NCBI RefSeq assembly: GCF_003634705.1
Contig: NZ_RBWU01000003.1
Span: forward strand, 850,578 to 914,577
DNA from: Actinomadura pelletieri DSM 43383
Lineage (GTDB): Bacteria > Actinomycetota > Actinomycetes > Streptosporangiales > Streptosporangiaceae
Length of the DNA stretch: 64,000 bases
Direction: 5' to 3'
Part shown: piece after piece, positions 35,780-45,082 of the stretch
Numbering within the stretch: the stretch's first letter is position 1
Layout of the letters: every line of letters starts with the position of its first letter
Translations under genes and position numbers: made by a program
The notes under the pieces: generated by a model
What the model saw: only the letters and a program-made list of their open reading frames with translations
Databases searched by the model: none
What the model was told of the DNA's origin: nothing

Positions 35780-36915
35780 ACCAAGCCAGTTCCACCGGCG
35801 ATGCGCTTGCCAGCAAACGCGCCAGCCGCCCAGCCAGGCGCTGCAGGCAAACAACGTCCACCCACCAAACCCAACATTCCCGCCCGCGACGCCGCCCTGG
35901 CGTACGACTATTGCGTCCGACTACTCGAAGGGGTCAATGATCGGTCCGGGATACCGCGTCGGTGTGCCTACCGGACGTGTTCGAGCCGCCCGGCTGCAGC
36001 CTTCCTACCCGCGCAACCCGGGGCGGACTGACCACCCACGCCCACTGCACTGGACTCGCCGCCGGTTAAACCACCTTGACGTCTCGCCGTCACCTACGAC
36101 CATCCGCAGGGCTACTGATCGGCTTAGGTGCCACGTAGGTGTGCCTACAGGACGGACTCGGGCCGTCCAGCCTCGACCTTCCCACCCGCGCAACCCGGGG
36201 CGGACTGACCACCCACGCCCACTGCACTGGGCTTCGCCGCCGATTACACCACCTTGACGTCTCACCATCACCTACGACCACCCGCAGAGCTACTGATCCG
36301 CCCAGGTGCCACGTAGGTGTGCCCGCAGGACGTACTCGAGCCGCCCAGCCGCAACCTTCCCACCCGCGCAACCCGGGGCGGACTGACCACCCACGCCCAC
36401 TGCACTGGGCTTCGCCGCCGATTACACCACCTTGACGTCTCACCATCACCTACGACCACCCGCAGAGCTACTGATCCGCCCAGGTGCCACGTAGGTGTGC
36501 CCGCAGGACGTACTCGAGCCGCCCAGCCGCGACCTTCCCACCGGTGAACTCAATGCCGCAGGGGAGACCGCCGCCCGCCGAACCCGGTATCGCCGCCGGT
36601 TACACCACCTTGACGCCTCCGTCGCCTACGACCACCCCCGCAGAGCTACTGACCAGGCCGGGTATACGGGAGTGCGCTTGCCGGTGGAAGCGCCAAGCCG
36701 CTCGGCCGCATCCGGCCTTGGGGCCCACCTCAGGTAGGCCTGCAGGCACAAGCCGCGCCCGCCCGCCGAAGATGGCTTGCTCCTCCTCCCTTACACCGCA
36801 TTGGCGTAGCGCTATCGGCGTCGCCTACCCGCTTGGCTACTTATCGGATCGGGTGCCGCGGGGGTGGGCCTGGCGGTGGACGTGTTTGAGTCGTTCGACC
36901 GAGACATGGGTGTAG
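35780..36915. repeat. 178-bp tandem repeat array that runs into the xerC 3' end
   Basis: Six units with equivalent positions at 35,800, 35,962, 36,139, 36,317, 36,495 and 36,672 (spacings 162, 177, 178, 178, 177). Units 3-4 are nearly identical over long stretches; the outer ones are degenerate. Each contains GCTACTGATC, then GTGCCACGTAGGTGTGCC and GGACGTACTCGAGCCG. The same string in diverged form lies at 36,836-36,910 inside xerC (GCTACTTATCGGATCGGGTG, then GTGGGCC and GGACGTGTTTGAGTCG), where it encodes the xerC stop and last ~18 codons. Read on the minus strand the units could encode degenerate copies of that tail ending in TAG. No other gene is present from 35,626 to 36,836. Confidence 0.9.
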
Positions 36916-37739
36916 AGCTGGGTCGTTTGCAGAGAGGCGTGTCCGAGGATCTCTTGGACGCTTCGAAGGTCGGCACCGCCCTCAAGCAGGTGTGTGGCGG
37001 CGCTGTGGCGGAGACCGTGCGGGCTCAGGTCGGGTACCTGGCCGACCTCGGCTATACGTGTGTGGACGATGCGGCGCGCGCTCGTCGGGTGGAGACGTCC
37101 ACCACGGGCGCCGAGGAAGAGGGCCGGGCCGCTACGGTCGTTCGCCAGCGCCGGACGCCCCGCCCGTAGCCAGTCCTGGATCGCGCGGGCCGCCGGTTGT
37201 CCCATGGGGACGGTTCGTTCACGTCCACCCTTGCCGAGGACGCGGACCGTGCCGCGTTCCGTGTCCAGGTCATCGATGTCGAGACCGCACAGTTCGCTGA
37301 CTCGCACGCCCGTCGCGTAGCACGTCTCCAGCACCGCGAGGTCACGAAGACCCAGCGGACCTTGGGCGTCCATCGTGTCGAGAAGGCGCGCTGCCTCGTC
37401 CTGGGTGATCACCCCTGGCAGGTCGCGCTGCCGTCTAGGGGTGCCGAGCAGCAGCCCTGGATCGTCCTGGAGCACGCCTCGCCGGTGCAGGTATCGCGTG
37501 AACGCACGCACGGCCGCGGTACGGCGGGCCAGGGTGGCGCGGGAGCGGCCGAGTGCGTGCTGACGGGCGAGCCAGGCCCGTAGCAGCGAGATTTCCAGCG
37601 CCGCCGGGTCCGTGACTCCGAGGTCGGCGGCGTAACCGGTGAGGTCGTTCAGATCACCGAGGTAGGCCCGCAGGGTGTGCGGTGAGACGCCGCGTTCGGC
37701 GCGCAGATGACGCCCGAACCCGGCGACGGCGTCCTCCAT
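36837..37739 (-). CDS. xerC: Tyrosine recombinase, XerC type
   Basis: 300 residues. N-terminal SAM-like core-binding domain (FGRHLRAERGVSPHTLRAYL) and catalytic domain with the full tyrosine-recombinase set: Arg in YATGVRVSELCGL, Lys in VLGKGGRERTVP, HGLRHSAATHLL (His-x-x-Arg), GHASLQTTQLYTHV with the final His/Thr and nucleophile Tyr. It resolves chromosome dimers with XerD or acts on local sites. The ATG at 37,739 is used; the frame is open to 37,841 and GTGs upstream are possible. Its last codons and stop lie within the register of the adjacent 178-bp repeat array. Confidence 0.92.
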   Translation of the reverse strand: MEDAVAGFGRHLRAERGVSPHTLRAYLGDLNDLTGYAADLGVTDPAALEISLLRAWLARQHALGRSRATLARRTAAVRAFTRYLHRRGVLQDDPGLLLGTPRRQRDLPGVITQDEAARLLDTMDAQGPLGLRDLAVLETCYATGVRVSELCGLDIDDLDTERGTVRVLGKGGRERTVPMGQPAARAIQDWLRAGRPALANDRSGPALFLGARGGRLHPTSARRIVHTRIAEVGQVPDLSPHGLRHSAATHLLEGGADLRSVQEILGHASLQTTQLYTHVSVERLKHVHRQAHPRGTRSDK

Positions 37740-37906
37740 CGCGTTGGCCACAGCGTCACGGTGCGTCAACCGCCCCGCCGAAGCAAGCACCGGATGCCGG
37801 TTTGCACTGACTCGCCGCGAATGTTCCCCGAAGTTATCCACAAGGAGCGATTTCTCGACGACGCACTGTCACCGCGCGGCATCGTCGGGAACCGGAGGTG
37901 AGGCCC

Positions 37907-38260
37907 TTGAACGCCCATATCAGCCTCGGCCGCCGGGGTGAGGACGCCGCCGCCGACTACCTGGTCGGTCTCGGCTGGACGATTCTCGACCGCAACTGGC
38001 GCTGCCGCGAAGGCGAGCTCGACATCGTCGCCCATGACGGCAGAAGGCATGTCGTCTGCGAGGTCAAGACCCGGGGTTCGAACCGCTTCGGCGACCCCAT
38101 GGAGGCGATCACCGCGGCCAAGGCGGCCCGGTTACGGCGACTGGCCTGGCGGTGGGCGGCCGCGCACGGCGTCAGCGGAACGCTCGTGCGGGTGGACGTC
38201 CTCGGCCTGATCTCGGACGGCGAAGGCTTCCTGGTCGATCACCTGCCGGAGGTGTGCTGA
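37907..38260 (+). CDS. YraN/UPF0102 endonuclease-like protein
   Basis: 117 residues with the conserved UPF0102 pattern GRRGEDAAADYLVGLGWTIL, NWRCREGELDIVAHDG, VVCEVKTRG and a C-terminal basic helix. It has a Holliday-junction-resolvase-like nuclease fold; role unknown, usually next to comM and dprA as here. TTG at 37,907 is favoured because GGAGGTGA lies 8 nt upstream; a GTG at 37,898 would sit on that site. Stop overlaps comM (TGATG). Confidence 0.92.
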   Translation: MNAHISLGRRGEDAAADYLVGLGWTILDRNWRCREGELDIVAHDGRRHVVCEVKTRGSNRFGDPMEAITAAKAARLRRLAWRWAAAHGVSGTLVRVDVLGLISDGEGFLVDHLPEVC

Positions 38261-39813
38261 TGACGCTCGCGAGGACACGCTCGGTCTCCCTGGTGGGAGT
38301 GGACGGCTGGGTGGTCGATGTGGAGGCCGCCATCACCAGCGGCGTCCCCGGCCTCCACCTTGTCGGCCTTCCGGACACGGCGCTCAGTGAGGCCCGCGAC
38401 CGGGTCCGCGCCGCGATCTTCAATTCGGGTGAGGACTATCCCAACCGCCACGTCACGGTCTCGCTGTGCCCGGCGAGCATGCCGAAGAAGGGCTCGACCT
38501 TCGATCTGAGCATCGCCGTGGCCTTGCTCGCGGCGGCGGAGGCCGTCCCGGCACAGGCCTGCGCGGATCTCGTCCTGATCGGCGAACTCGGCCTGGACGG
38601 ACGCGTGCGCCCCATCCAGGGCGTCCTGCCCGCCGTGCTGGCCGCGGCGAACCAAGGCTGCCAAACGGTCGTCGTTCCCCGCGCGAACGCCGCCGAGGCG
38701 GAACTCGTCCCGGGGATGAAGGTCGTGTCGGCCGCCACCCTTCGCGGCCTCCTGTGCCTCCTGCGGAACGAACCCCCGCCCGTCGAGGAGGACGAGGACG
38801 ACGGTCCCCGCTCCCCCGCCGACGGGTTCGCCCTCCGACAACAGGACTACTCGCAAGACCTGGACCTGGCCGACGTCCGCGGGCAGGCGGAGGCCCGCAA
38901 GGCTTTGGAGATCAGCGCCGCGGGAGGGCATCACCTCTTCTTCGCGGGCCCGCCGGGCTGCGGCAAGACGATGCTCGCGGAGCGGCTGCCGACGCTGATG
39001 CCTCCGCTGGAACCCGACACGGCGCTTGAGGTCACGGCGATCCACTCCGTCGCGGGAACGCTTCGGCCGGGCCAGCCTCTCATCACCCAACCGCCCTTCT
39101 ACGCACCCCATCACACCGCCTCCCGCGCCTCGATGGTCGGCGGCGGCTCGGGCCGCGTCCTCCAACCGGGCGCCGTGTCCCTCGCCCACCGGGGGATCCT
39201 CTTCCTGGACGAGGCTCCGGAGTTCGCGGTGGGAACGCTCGACGCCCTCCGCCAGCCCCTCGAAGAGGGCGAGGTGAGAATCACCCGCATCGAGGGGATG
39301 GCGCGTTTCCCCGCCCGCTTCACACTCGTGCTGGCGGCGAACCCGTGTCCGTGCGCCGCGGCCAAACAGATCGACTGTTCATGTGCGCCGGGCACACGCC
39401 GCAAGTACACCTCCCGCCTGTCCGGGCCACTCCTCGACCGCATCGACCTGAAACTCGAACTGACACCGGCCAGTCGTGCCGAACTCCGCTTCGATCTGGA
39501 GTTCGCCGAATCCAGTCAGGTGGTGGCCGAACGCGTCCAACTCGCCAGAGAACGAACGCTCAGACGCCTGGCCGGGACCGCGTGGCGTTCCAACGCCGAG
39601 ATTCCCGGGCCGGAACTGCGCCGCCGGTTCACTCCGCCGTCGGACGCGATGGTGAGCGCCGACGAGGCCCTCCAACGAGGAGCGCTCAGCGCACGCGGCC
39701 TCGACCGCATCCTGCGCGTCGCGTGGACGATCGCCGACCTGGCAGGACACGACGAACCCAACGCGGATGACGTCGGCGGCGCCCTCACCCTGTGGTCGGC
39801 GGGGCGCCAATGA
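38260..39813 (+). CDS. comM: YifB/ComM-family Mg-chelatase-like AAA+ ATPase
   Basis: 517 residues: N-terminal Lon-protease-like ChlI domain (GVPGLHLVGLPDTALSEARD, KKGSTFDLSIAVALLAA), then the AAA+ core with Walker A GPPGCGKTMLAERLP, Walker B GILFLDEAPEF, sensor LVLAANPCPC and a C-terminal Mg_chelatase domain. In naturally competent bacteria ComM is a hexameric branch-migration helicase promoting integration of divergent DNA. It overlaps yraN (TGATG) and dprA (ATGA), making a three-gene DNA-processing operon on the strand opposite to its flanking housekeeping genes. Confidence 0.95.
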   Translation: MTLARTRSVSLVGVDGWVVDVEAAITSGVPGLHLVGLPDTALSEARDRVRAAIFNSGEDYPNRHVTVSLCPASMPKKGSTFDLSIAVALLAAAEAVPAQACADLVLIGELGLDGRVRPIQGVLPAVLAAANQGCQTVVVPRANAAEAELVPGMKVVSAATLRGLLCLLRNEPPPVEEDEDDGPRSPADGFALRQQDYSQDLDLADVRGQAEARKALEISAAGGHHLFFAGPPGCGKTMLAERLPTLMPPLEPDTALEVTAIHSVAGTLRPGQPLITQPPFYAPHHTASRASMVGGGSGRVLQPGAVSLAHRGILFLDEAPEFAVGTLDALRQPLEEGEVRITRIEGMARFPARFTLVLAANPCPCAAAKQIDCSCAPGTRRKYTSRLSGPLLDRIDLKLELTPASRAELRFDLEFAESSQVVAERVQLARERTLRRLAGTAWRSNAEIPGPELRRRFTPPSDAMVSADEALQRGALSARGLDRILRVAWTIADLAGHDEPNADDVGGALTLWSAGRQ

Positions 39814-40982
39814 GCGACGAACGCACCGCCCGCGCCACGCTCACCGCGGTCGCCGAACCCGGCGACGCCTTCCTCAACCGGATCATCGACCGCTCCGGCC
39901 CGGAACAGGCACTCGAATCGATACGGACCGGTCGGCTGCCCGACGGCCTGTCCGCCTCCCCGAAGGAGATCCAACGCCTCGAACAGTGGCGGATCCGTCT
40001 GATCGCCGCCGAACCCGACCAGGACATGGCCGTCTGCGCCCAGTTCCGCGGACGCCTCGTCTGCCCAGGAGATTCCGAATGGCCGACAACGCTCGACGAC
40101 CTCGGAAGCGGACGCCCCTACGCGCTCTGGCTACGAGGCCCCCTCGACCTGAGATACAGCTGCCTACGTTCGGTCGCTCTCGTCGGTTCCCGCGCCGCCT
40201 CCCCTTACGGCCTGCGCGCCGCGAGCGACTTCGCCTTCGAACTGGCCGACGACGGCTGGACGGTGATCTCCGGCGGTGCGCTGGGCGTCGACGCGGCGGC
40301 CCACCGGGGCGCCCTCGCCGCCGAGGGCCCGACCGTCGGCGTCCTCGCCAACGGCGTCGACGTCCCGTATCCGGCGTCCAACGAGGGTCTTTTCGCGGAG
40401 ATGGCCCACCGGTGCGTCCTGGTGAGCGAGTCCCCGCCGGGCACGCACCCGCACCGTCTCCGGTTCCTCGTCCGCAACCGGGTGATCGCCGCCCTCTCCC
40501 GCGGCACGGTCGTCGTGGAAGCGGAGGCCCGCAGCGGCGCCCTCAACACCGCGGGCTGGGCGTCCAAACTCGGCCGCATGGTCATGGCCGTGCCCGGTCC
40601 GATCACCAGCCGGGCCTCGGTGGGCTGTCACCGGCTGCTGCGCGAGGACGGCGCGATCCTCGTCACCCGCGTCGAGGAGATCGTCGAGGCCGTGGGTCGA
40701 CTCGGCGCCGACCTCGCCCCACCACCGCACACCCCGGTGCTCCCCCGCGACCGCCTGGAACCGGTCACACGGTCCGTCCTGGAGGCCTTCCCCGCCCGCG
40801 GCACGGCGGGCCCCGCACAACTCGCCGTCAAGGCGGGCGTCGACCTGACAACGATCAACGCCAAACTGGGCCTCCTTGCCGCCGCCGGCTTCGTCGAACG
40901 CACGTCCTCAGGCTGGCGCCTCACCAAGGCGGGCAAGTCCGCCGAGGGCCCCACCAGCGACACCCAGCGACCAACCCCATGA
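39810..40982 (+). CDS. dprA: DNA-processing protein DprA
   Basis: 390 residues. Rossmann-like DprA core with ALVGSRAASPYG, VISGGALGVDAAAHRGAL, VLANGVDVPYPASN, FLVRNRVIAALSRGTVVVEA and SGALNTAGWA, followed by a C-terminal winged-helix domain (LAVKAGVDLTTINAKLGLL). DprA loads RecA on incoming single-stranded DNA and also occurs in non-competent actinobacteria. Starts ATGA over the comM stop; last gene of the operon. A repeat-rich spacer follows. Confidence 0.95.
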   Translation: MSDERTARATLTAVAEPGDAFLNRIIDRSGPEQALESIRTGRLPDGLSASPKEIQRLEQWRIRLIAAEPDQDMAVCAQFRGRLVCPGDSEWPTTLDDLGSGRPYALWLRGPLDLRYSCLRSVALVGSRAASPYGLRAASDFAFELADDGWTVISGGALGVDAAAHRGALAAEGPTVGVLANGVDVPYPASNEGLFAEMAHRCVLVSESPPGTHPHRLRFLVRNRVIAALSRGTVVVEAEARSGALNTAGWASKLGRMVMAVPGPITSRASVGCHRLLREDGAILVTRVEEIVEAVGRLGADLAPPPHTPVLPRDRLEPVTRSVLEAFPARGTAGPAQLAVKAGVDLTTINAKLGLLAAAGFVERTSSGWRLTKAGKSAEGPTSDTQRPTP

Positions 40983-41887
40983 ACCACGCCTCAATGCGGT
41001 TCCAGCAACGCACACCCCACCTGCCCCACCCAGCATGGGGGAGCGACATCAAAGGACACCTTTCGAAGCGACGTCAACCTCACAACGGTCAAACCGCAGC
41101 GTATGACGACCAAGGCGAACAGGACCCCTTGAGGCTCCTTCAGGTGGACGCCCCTGGGCCCGCACCCTCAGGCATGTCTCAGCCCAGCCTCCAGCTGGCA
41201 CAGCCCCCCGGCAACCTCCTTCCAACAGCGAAGAATGGGCATAGAGGCACCTCCGAAGCGACGTCAAGCCCACCAACAACCAAACCGCGGCCTGACGACA
41301 ACTCCCGAGCCGCACCCCTGACAGACCCCGCACGGCCTTTCTGGGGTCCCCATGGTCGGCGCTTTGCACCTTTCCGTGGCGATCCTTCGCTTTTTCGGGG
41401 GGACGACCCCCCGTGCCCCCCCCGGTGCCAACCCACGCACAGCCCCCGACCGCCCCGTCCAGCAATGGAGAACGGGCATCAGAGCACCTCCGAAGTGACG
41501 TCACTCTCAGCAACGACCCAACAGCGGCGGAAGCCATAGCAAGGCGGGTGAGGCCCCCGCGATCCCACAGGCGACGACTCCCGACCCGCACCTTCAGCCA
41601 CGTCCCAACATGGCCCCCACATGCGGGCCTCCGCCCATCCAGCAACGAGAAAGCGGGTATGAGAGAGGGCGCTCTTCGCAGCAACGTCAAGCTCTCCGAC
41701 ACCCTCTGAGGGCGTGAGCCGTCAGGCGAGTGCTCTGGCGGCACCTCGAAACACGCCCTAAAGCAGCGGAGGCGCCTTCTCACCTCGCCTTGCCCACTTT
41801 CCGCCTAACGGCCCCGAAACTGCGTAAGAAAGGAGGGCGACCCAATACTCAAACCCAAGAAGATCATGGTTGGCGCGGGAATGCGTC
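40983..41887. repeat. Degenerate tandem repeats downstream of dprA
   Basis: No gene in 905 bp. The string GGCACCTCCGAAGCGACGTCAA and variants recur at about 41,056, 41,248, 41,485 and 41,669 (spacings about 192, 237 and 184), usually after CCAGCAA(T)GGAGAA(C/T)GGGCAT. A homopolymer-rich patch (CTTTTTCGGGGGGACGACCCCCC) lies at about 41,391-41,420 and could form a small hairpin. The array sits between two convergent genes. Confidence 0.7.
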
Positions 41888-42202
41888 CTAGTCGTTCGAA
41901 GGGAGTTCGAGATCGCTCTTGGCGAGTTCTTCGACGTTGACGTCTTTGAACGTGACGACCCGAACGTTTTTGACGAAGCGGGCGGGACGGTACATGTCCC
42001 AGACCCAGGCGTCCTGCATCGTCACCTCGAAGAAAACCTCGCCGTTGTCGACGCTGCGCACCTGAAGGTCGACCGAGTTGGTGAGATAGAAGCGGCGCTC
42101 AGTCTCGACGACATAGGTGAAGAGCCCGAGGACATCGCGGTACTCGCGATAGAGCTGCAGCTCCATCTCGGTCTCGTACTTTTCGAGATCCTCGGCGCTC
42201 AC
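41888..42202 (-). CDS. DUF2469 protein
   Basis: 104-residue small conserved actinobacterial protein of unknown function, almost always following rnhB. The sequence contains MSAEDLEKYETEMELQLYRE, YVVETERRFYLTNSVDL and FFEVTMQDAWVWDMYRPARF. GTG start overlaps the rnhB stop (GTGA). Full length; no motif suggests enzymatic activity. Confidence 0.95.
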   Translation of the reverse strand: MSAEDLEKYETEMELQLYREYRDVLGLFTYVVETERRFYLTNSVDLQVRSVDNGEVFFEVTMQDAWVWDMYRPARFVKNVRVVTFKDVNVEELAKSDLELPSND

Positions 42203-42924
42203 GCTCGTGCCCCTTCCGTGCGGCCCTCGCCAGGGACCTCCCCTTCGGTCTCCTCCACCAAGGCCACCTCTCCATTGTTACGCAAGGCACGCCCCACGTT
42301 GACGTAGGAGAACCGATGTTCCGGACAGGGACCGTACGCGGCGAGCGCCTTACCGTGCGCACGGGTGACATACCCCTTGTGGAGGTCGAAACCGTACTCG
42401 GGGTACCGCTCGTGGAGAGCCACCATGATTCGATCTCGGGTGACCTTCGCGACGATGGACGCCGCCGCCACGCACGCCGCCGTCTGGTCTCCTTTGATCA
42501 TCGCGAGTGCGGGGACGTCCAACCCCGGCACCCGGAACCCGTCGCTGATCACATAGGCGGGCCGCTTGTCCAGGATGGCGAGGGCCCGCCGCATCCCGGT
42601 GATGTTGCACCGGTGCAGACCGATCCGGTCGATGTCATGGCACGGGATGACGACCGCGCTCCAGGCGTACGCGCGCTCGGTGATCTCCTCGTAGAGCGCC
42701 TCGCGTCGCGCCGGAGTCAGCAGCTTGGAGTCGGTGAGGCCGTCGATTCTGCCCCGTCCGCCCTGAAGGATCACCGCCGCGACGACCATCGGACCCGCGC
42801 ACGCTCCCCGCCCAGCCTCATCGACCCCGGCGACCGGGCTGAGCCCCGCATGTGCCAGCGCACGCTCGTAGGCGTGCAGCCCGGCGTCACGGCGCGGCGT
42901 GAAGCGAAGTGGACGACCCCTCAT
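42199..42924 (-). CDS. rnhB: Ribonuclease HII
   Basis: 241 residues; removes ribonucleotides from DNA by cutting RNA-DNA hybrids. Active-site motifs are GVDEAGRGACAGPMVVAAV (Asp-Glu) , LTDSKLLTPARRE, the IKGDQTAACVAAASIVAKV region and RYPEYGFDLHKGYVT. The start at 42,924 is an ATG; no long Shine-Dalgarno. Overlaps DUF2469 by 4 nt. Confidence 0.96.
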   Translation of the reverse strand: MRGRPLRFTPRRDAGLHAYERALAHAGLSPVAGVDEAGRGACAGPMVVAAVILQGGRGRIDGLTDSKLLTPARREALYEEITERAYAWSAVVIPCHDIDRIGLHRCNITGMRRALAILDKRPAYVISDGFRVPGLDVPALAMIKGDQTAACVAAASIVAKVTRDRIMVALHERYPEYGFDLHKGYVTRAHGKALAAYGPCPEHRFSYVNVGRALRNNGEVALVEETEGEVPGEGRTEGARA

Positions 42925-44011
42925 GCTCCGCAGCGTACGTCGCCACGCCCGCCCACCGCTCCCCGAACGCGACCGTTCCCACCATGTCCCCGATCACCCC
43001 CGGGCCGAACATGCCATGACCAGGCAACGGCGTACCGGCCGCCCGCAACGCGCCGGCGCCGCGCCGCCCTCGGCGAACACGGGCGGGCGCACCACGGACG
43101 GGCTCGCGGCGAGCGGCCGCCCGCCGAGGAGGAAGAACGCCACCGAACGGGCGCCGACCCTGCATCTGCAGTCGGCTGGGCCGTCCGCCCCACACGCAGC
43201 ACCAGGCCCCGCGCCGCCCGCATCCTCCTCCACGCGACAAGCGCTAGAAGCCGAGCGCGCGCCCTGCAAAGGCAACCGCACCGACCACCGAACGGACGAT
43301 GATCACTCCGACGAGCCGTCGACCCACGTAATGAAGACCCGCACACCACGCACACAAGCGAGAGACAGTCGCCCAAACAGCCAGCGACCGCCCACCACAC
43401 CTACAAGCCACTCGACCCACGCCACGAAGGCCCGCACACTACGCACACACGAGAAGGCTGGCGCCCAAGCAGCCAGTAAGCGGGTCGCCACGCCGAAAGC
43501 CACTCGACGCACCCACTAAAGGTCCGCACGCTGCGTTCTCACGAGGGGGCCTGTTGCGCCGGCAGCCAGTGACCGCCCGACGCACCGGCAAGCCACTCGA
43601 CCCATGTCTTGAAGGCCCGCGCGCTTCGTGCTCGCACGAGAGGGTCTTGCGCTAGCAACCTGAGACCGTCCACAACACCAACGAGCCAGATGACCTATGC
43701 AATAGCCCGCACACCATGCGCTCACACGGAAAAGGCCGGCGTCACGATAGCCAGCCGCCACGCTGATGGCCCGGTTTCCGACTGACGGGAGTATGTGGGT
43801 TGGGTGGTCGCGTGGCGGGAGGAGCTACCGGATGAGCGGAGAGCTGCAGGCGTGCGCACAGGGCCGCTCACGGCCCGCGGAAGGCCGTAGGCGGCCTGCG
43901 CGGTCATCGCAGCGGTGTCGGCTCCTGGGTCTCGCGCTGGGGAAGCGGGTGCACGCCCCGGTCCCGAGACGGGCGTGCAGGGGCCGGTCGTGCGGCTTGC
44001 AAGTGTGATGG
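42925..44011. repeat. Intergenic region with a 93-bp tandem array
   Basis: No gene in 1.09 kb. Five units of about 93 bp are anchored by GACCCAC(G)/GACGCAC at 43,321, 43,414, 43,506, 43,599 and 43,693 (spacings 93, 92, 93, 94), each followed by A(A)GGCCCGCACAC(T/C)A(C/T)GC and CAAGCCACTC. The array ends by about 43,785. The flanks (42,925-43,300 and 43,790-44,010) show no clear feature. It lies 3' of lepB. Confidence 0.85.
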
Positions 44012-44920
44012 TCAGGGTTTGAGGCGGCGGCGTCTCAGGATGTAGGCGAGGGGGAGGGTGCCGAATGCGCCGAGGGCGAAGGGGGTGGCGGGGAGGGCGG
44101 CGGCGGCCGATTTCTTCAAGGCGGACTGTTTGAAGGTCTTGGGGATCGGAAGGGTGTCGATGCGGTCCAGGGGCCAGACGACGACGAAGGCGCGGCCGAT
44201 GACGCGGTCGACCGGGATGGTGCCGCCGCCCGGGTCGCCGCGGTGGGAGCGGGAGTCGTGGGAGAGCTCACGGTGGTCGCCCATGACCCACAGTTGGCCC
44301 GGTTTGATCGTGACGTCGAAGGGGTCGTTGGACGGCTTGTTCCGCTCGTGCGTGACCGGGTCGGTGTAGAGGTAGGAGTCCTCGTCGATGGGAACGCCGT
44401 TGACCGTGACGCGGCCTTGGGCGTCGCAGCATTTGACGTGGTCGCCGGGGATGCCGATGACGCGTTTGATGTAGTCCTTCTCGTTGGGCGCCACGCCGAA
44501 GGCGGTGCCCACGGCGCGCAGGGCCTTGGAGAGGGGGTTGCCGGGCTCGTTGACCTGGATCTCCGGGTCCCAGGAGTCGAGGCCGTTGAAGACGATCACG
44601 TCACCGCGGGCGATGTCACGGGTGTGGTAGACGATCTTGTTGACGAGGACGCGGTCACCGACTTGGAGGGTGTTCTCCATGGAGCCGGAAGGGATGTAGA
44701 AGGCCTGGACCGCGAACGTCTTGATGATCAGGGCGAGGACCACGGCGACAACGATGAGAATGGGCAGCTCTTTCCAGAAAGAGCCCTGTTTCTTCTTCTC
44801 GTCCTTGCCATCGTCGGAGTCGTCGGCCGTCTCGTCGGTCGAGTCCACAGGCTCCTTTTCTTCGGGCACCGCGCCCTCGGCCTCGGATCGCACGTCTCTC
44901 CGATCGTCCTCGTCAGTCAT
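44012..44920 (-). CDS. lepB: Signal peptidase I
   Basis: 302 residues. An acidic cytoplasmic N-terminus (about 1-48), TM1 (about 52-72), catalytic Ser80 in IPSGSMENTL and Lys152 in YIKRVIGIPGD, then GQLWVMGDHRELSHDSRSH, and a C-terminal hydrophobic segment (about 273-292) with a basic end. It cleaves Sec and Tat signal peptides at the outer face of the membrane. A CC pair (VKCCDAQG) may form a disulfide. Start ATG with the frame clearly bounded; 162 bp downstream of rplS. Confidence 0.95.
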   Translation of the reverse strand: MTDEDDRRDVRSEAEGAVPEEKEPVDSTDETADDSDDGKDEKKKQGSFWKELPILIVVAVVLALIIKTFAVQAFYIPSGSMENTLQVGDRVLVNKIVYHTRDIARGDVIVFNGLDSWDPEIQVNEPGNPLSKALRAVGTAFGVAPNEKDYIKRVIGIPGDHVKCCDAQGRVTVNGVPIDEDSYLYTDPVTHERNKPSNDPFDVTIKPGQLWVMGDHRELSHDSRSHRGDPGGGTIPVDRVIGRAFVVVWPLDRIDTLPIPKTFKQSALKKSAAAALPATPFALGAFGTLPLAYILRRRRLKP

Positions 44921-45014
44921 CAGAGCGAAAGCCTAGCGTCGCCGGGGTCGCCGGAGACCGCTCGTGGGCGTGTCGCCGGGGACCAAGCCGACCATGTCCG
45001 CCCGAAACGGGCAA

Positions 45015-45046
45015 CGCCCCGGTCACCGTTAAGGGTTCCCGGGGCG
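45015..45046 (-). terminator. Hairpin terminator after rplS
   Basis: CGCCCCGG pairs with CCGGGGCG around a 16-nt loop in the rplS-lepB gap, about 37 nt after the rplS stop in the direction of transcription. A short T-containing stretch (TTGCCCGTTTCG) follows. Confidence 0.55.
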
Positions 45047-45082
45047 ATGGCGTTCATTGGCCTTGTTCTCGACGGCGAAGGC

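Noticed and set aside
36005..36547. Repeat-encoded peptides in the 178-bp array as a real gene family
   Set aside because: 178 is not a multiple of three, so frames shift between units; the frames lack ribosome sites. The xerC-tail similarity is reported as a DNA observation instead.
35780..36915. Diversity-generating retroelement (xerC 3' copies as template/variable repeats)
   Set aside because: No reverse transcriptase is encoded and differences between copies are not adenine-specific.
35780..37739. Integron-like structure (recombinase gene plus repeat array)
   Set aside because: Units contain no cassette ORFs or attC-like folding that I can see, and the recombinase has ordinary XerC features without an integron-specific insertion.
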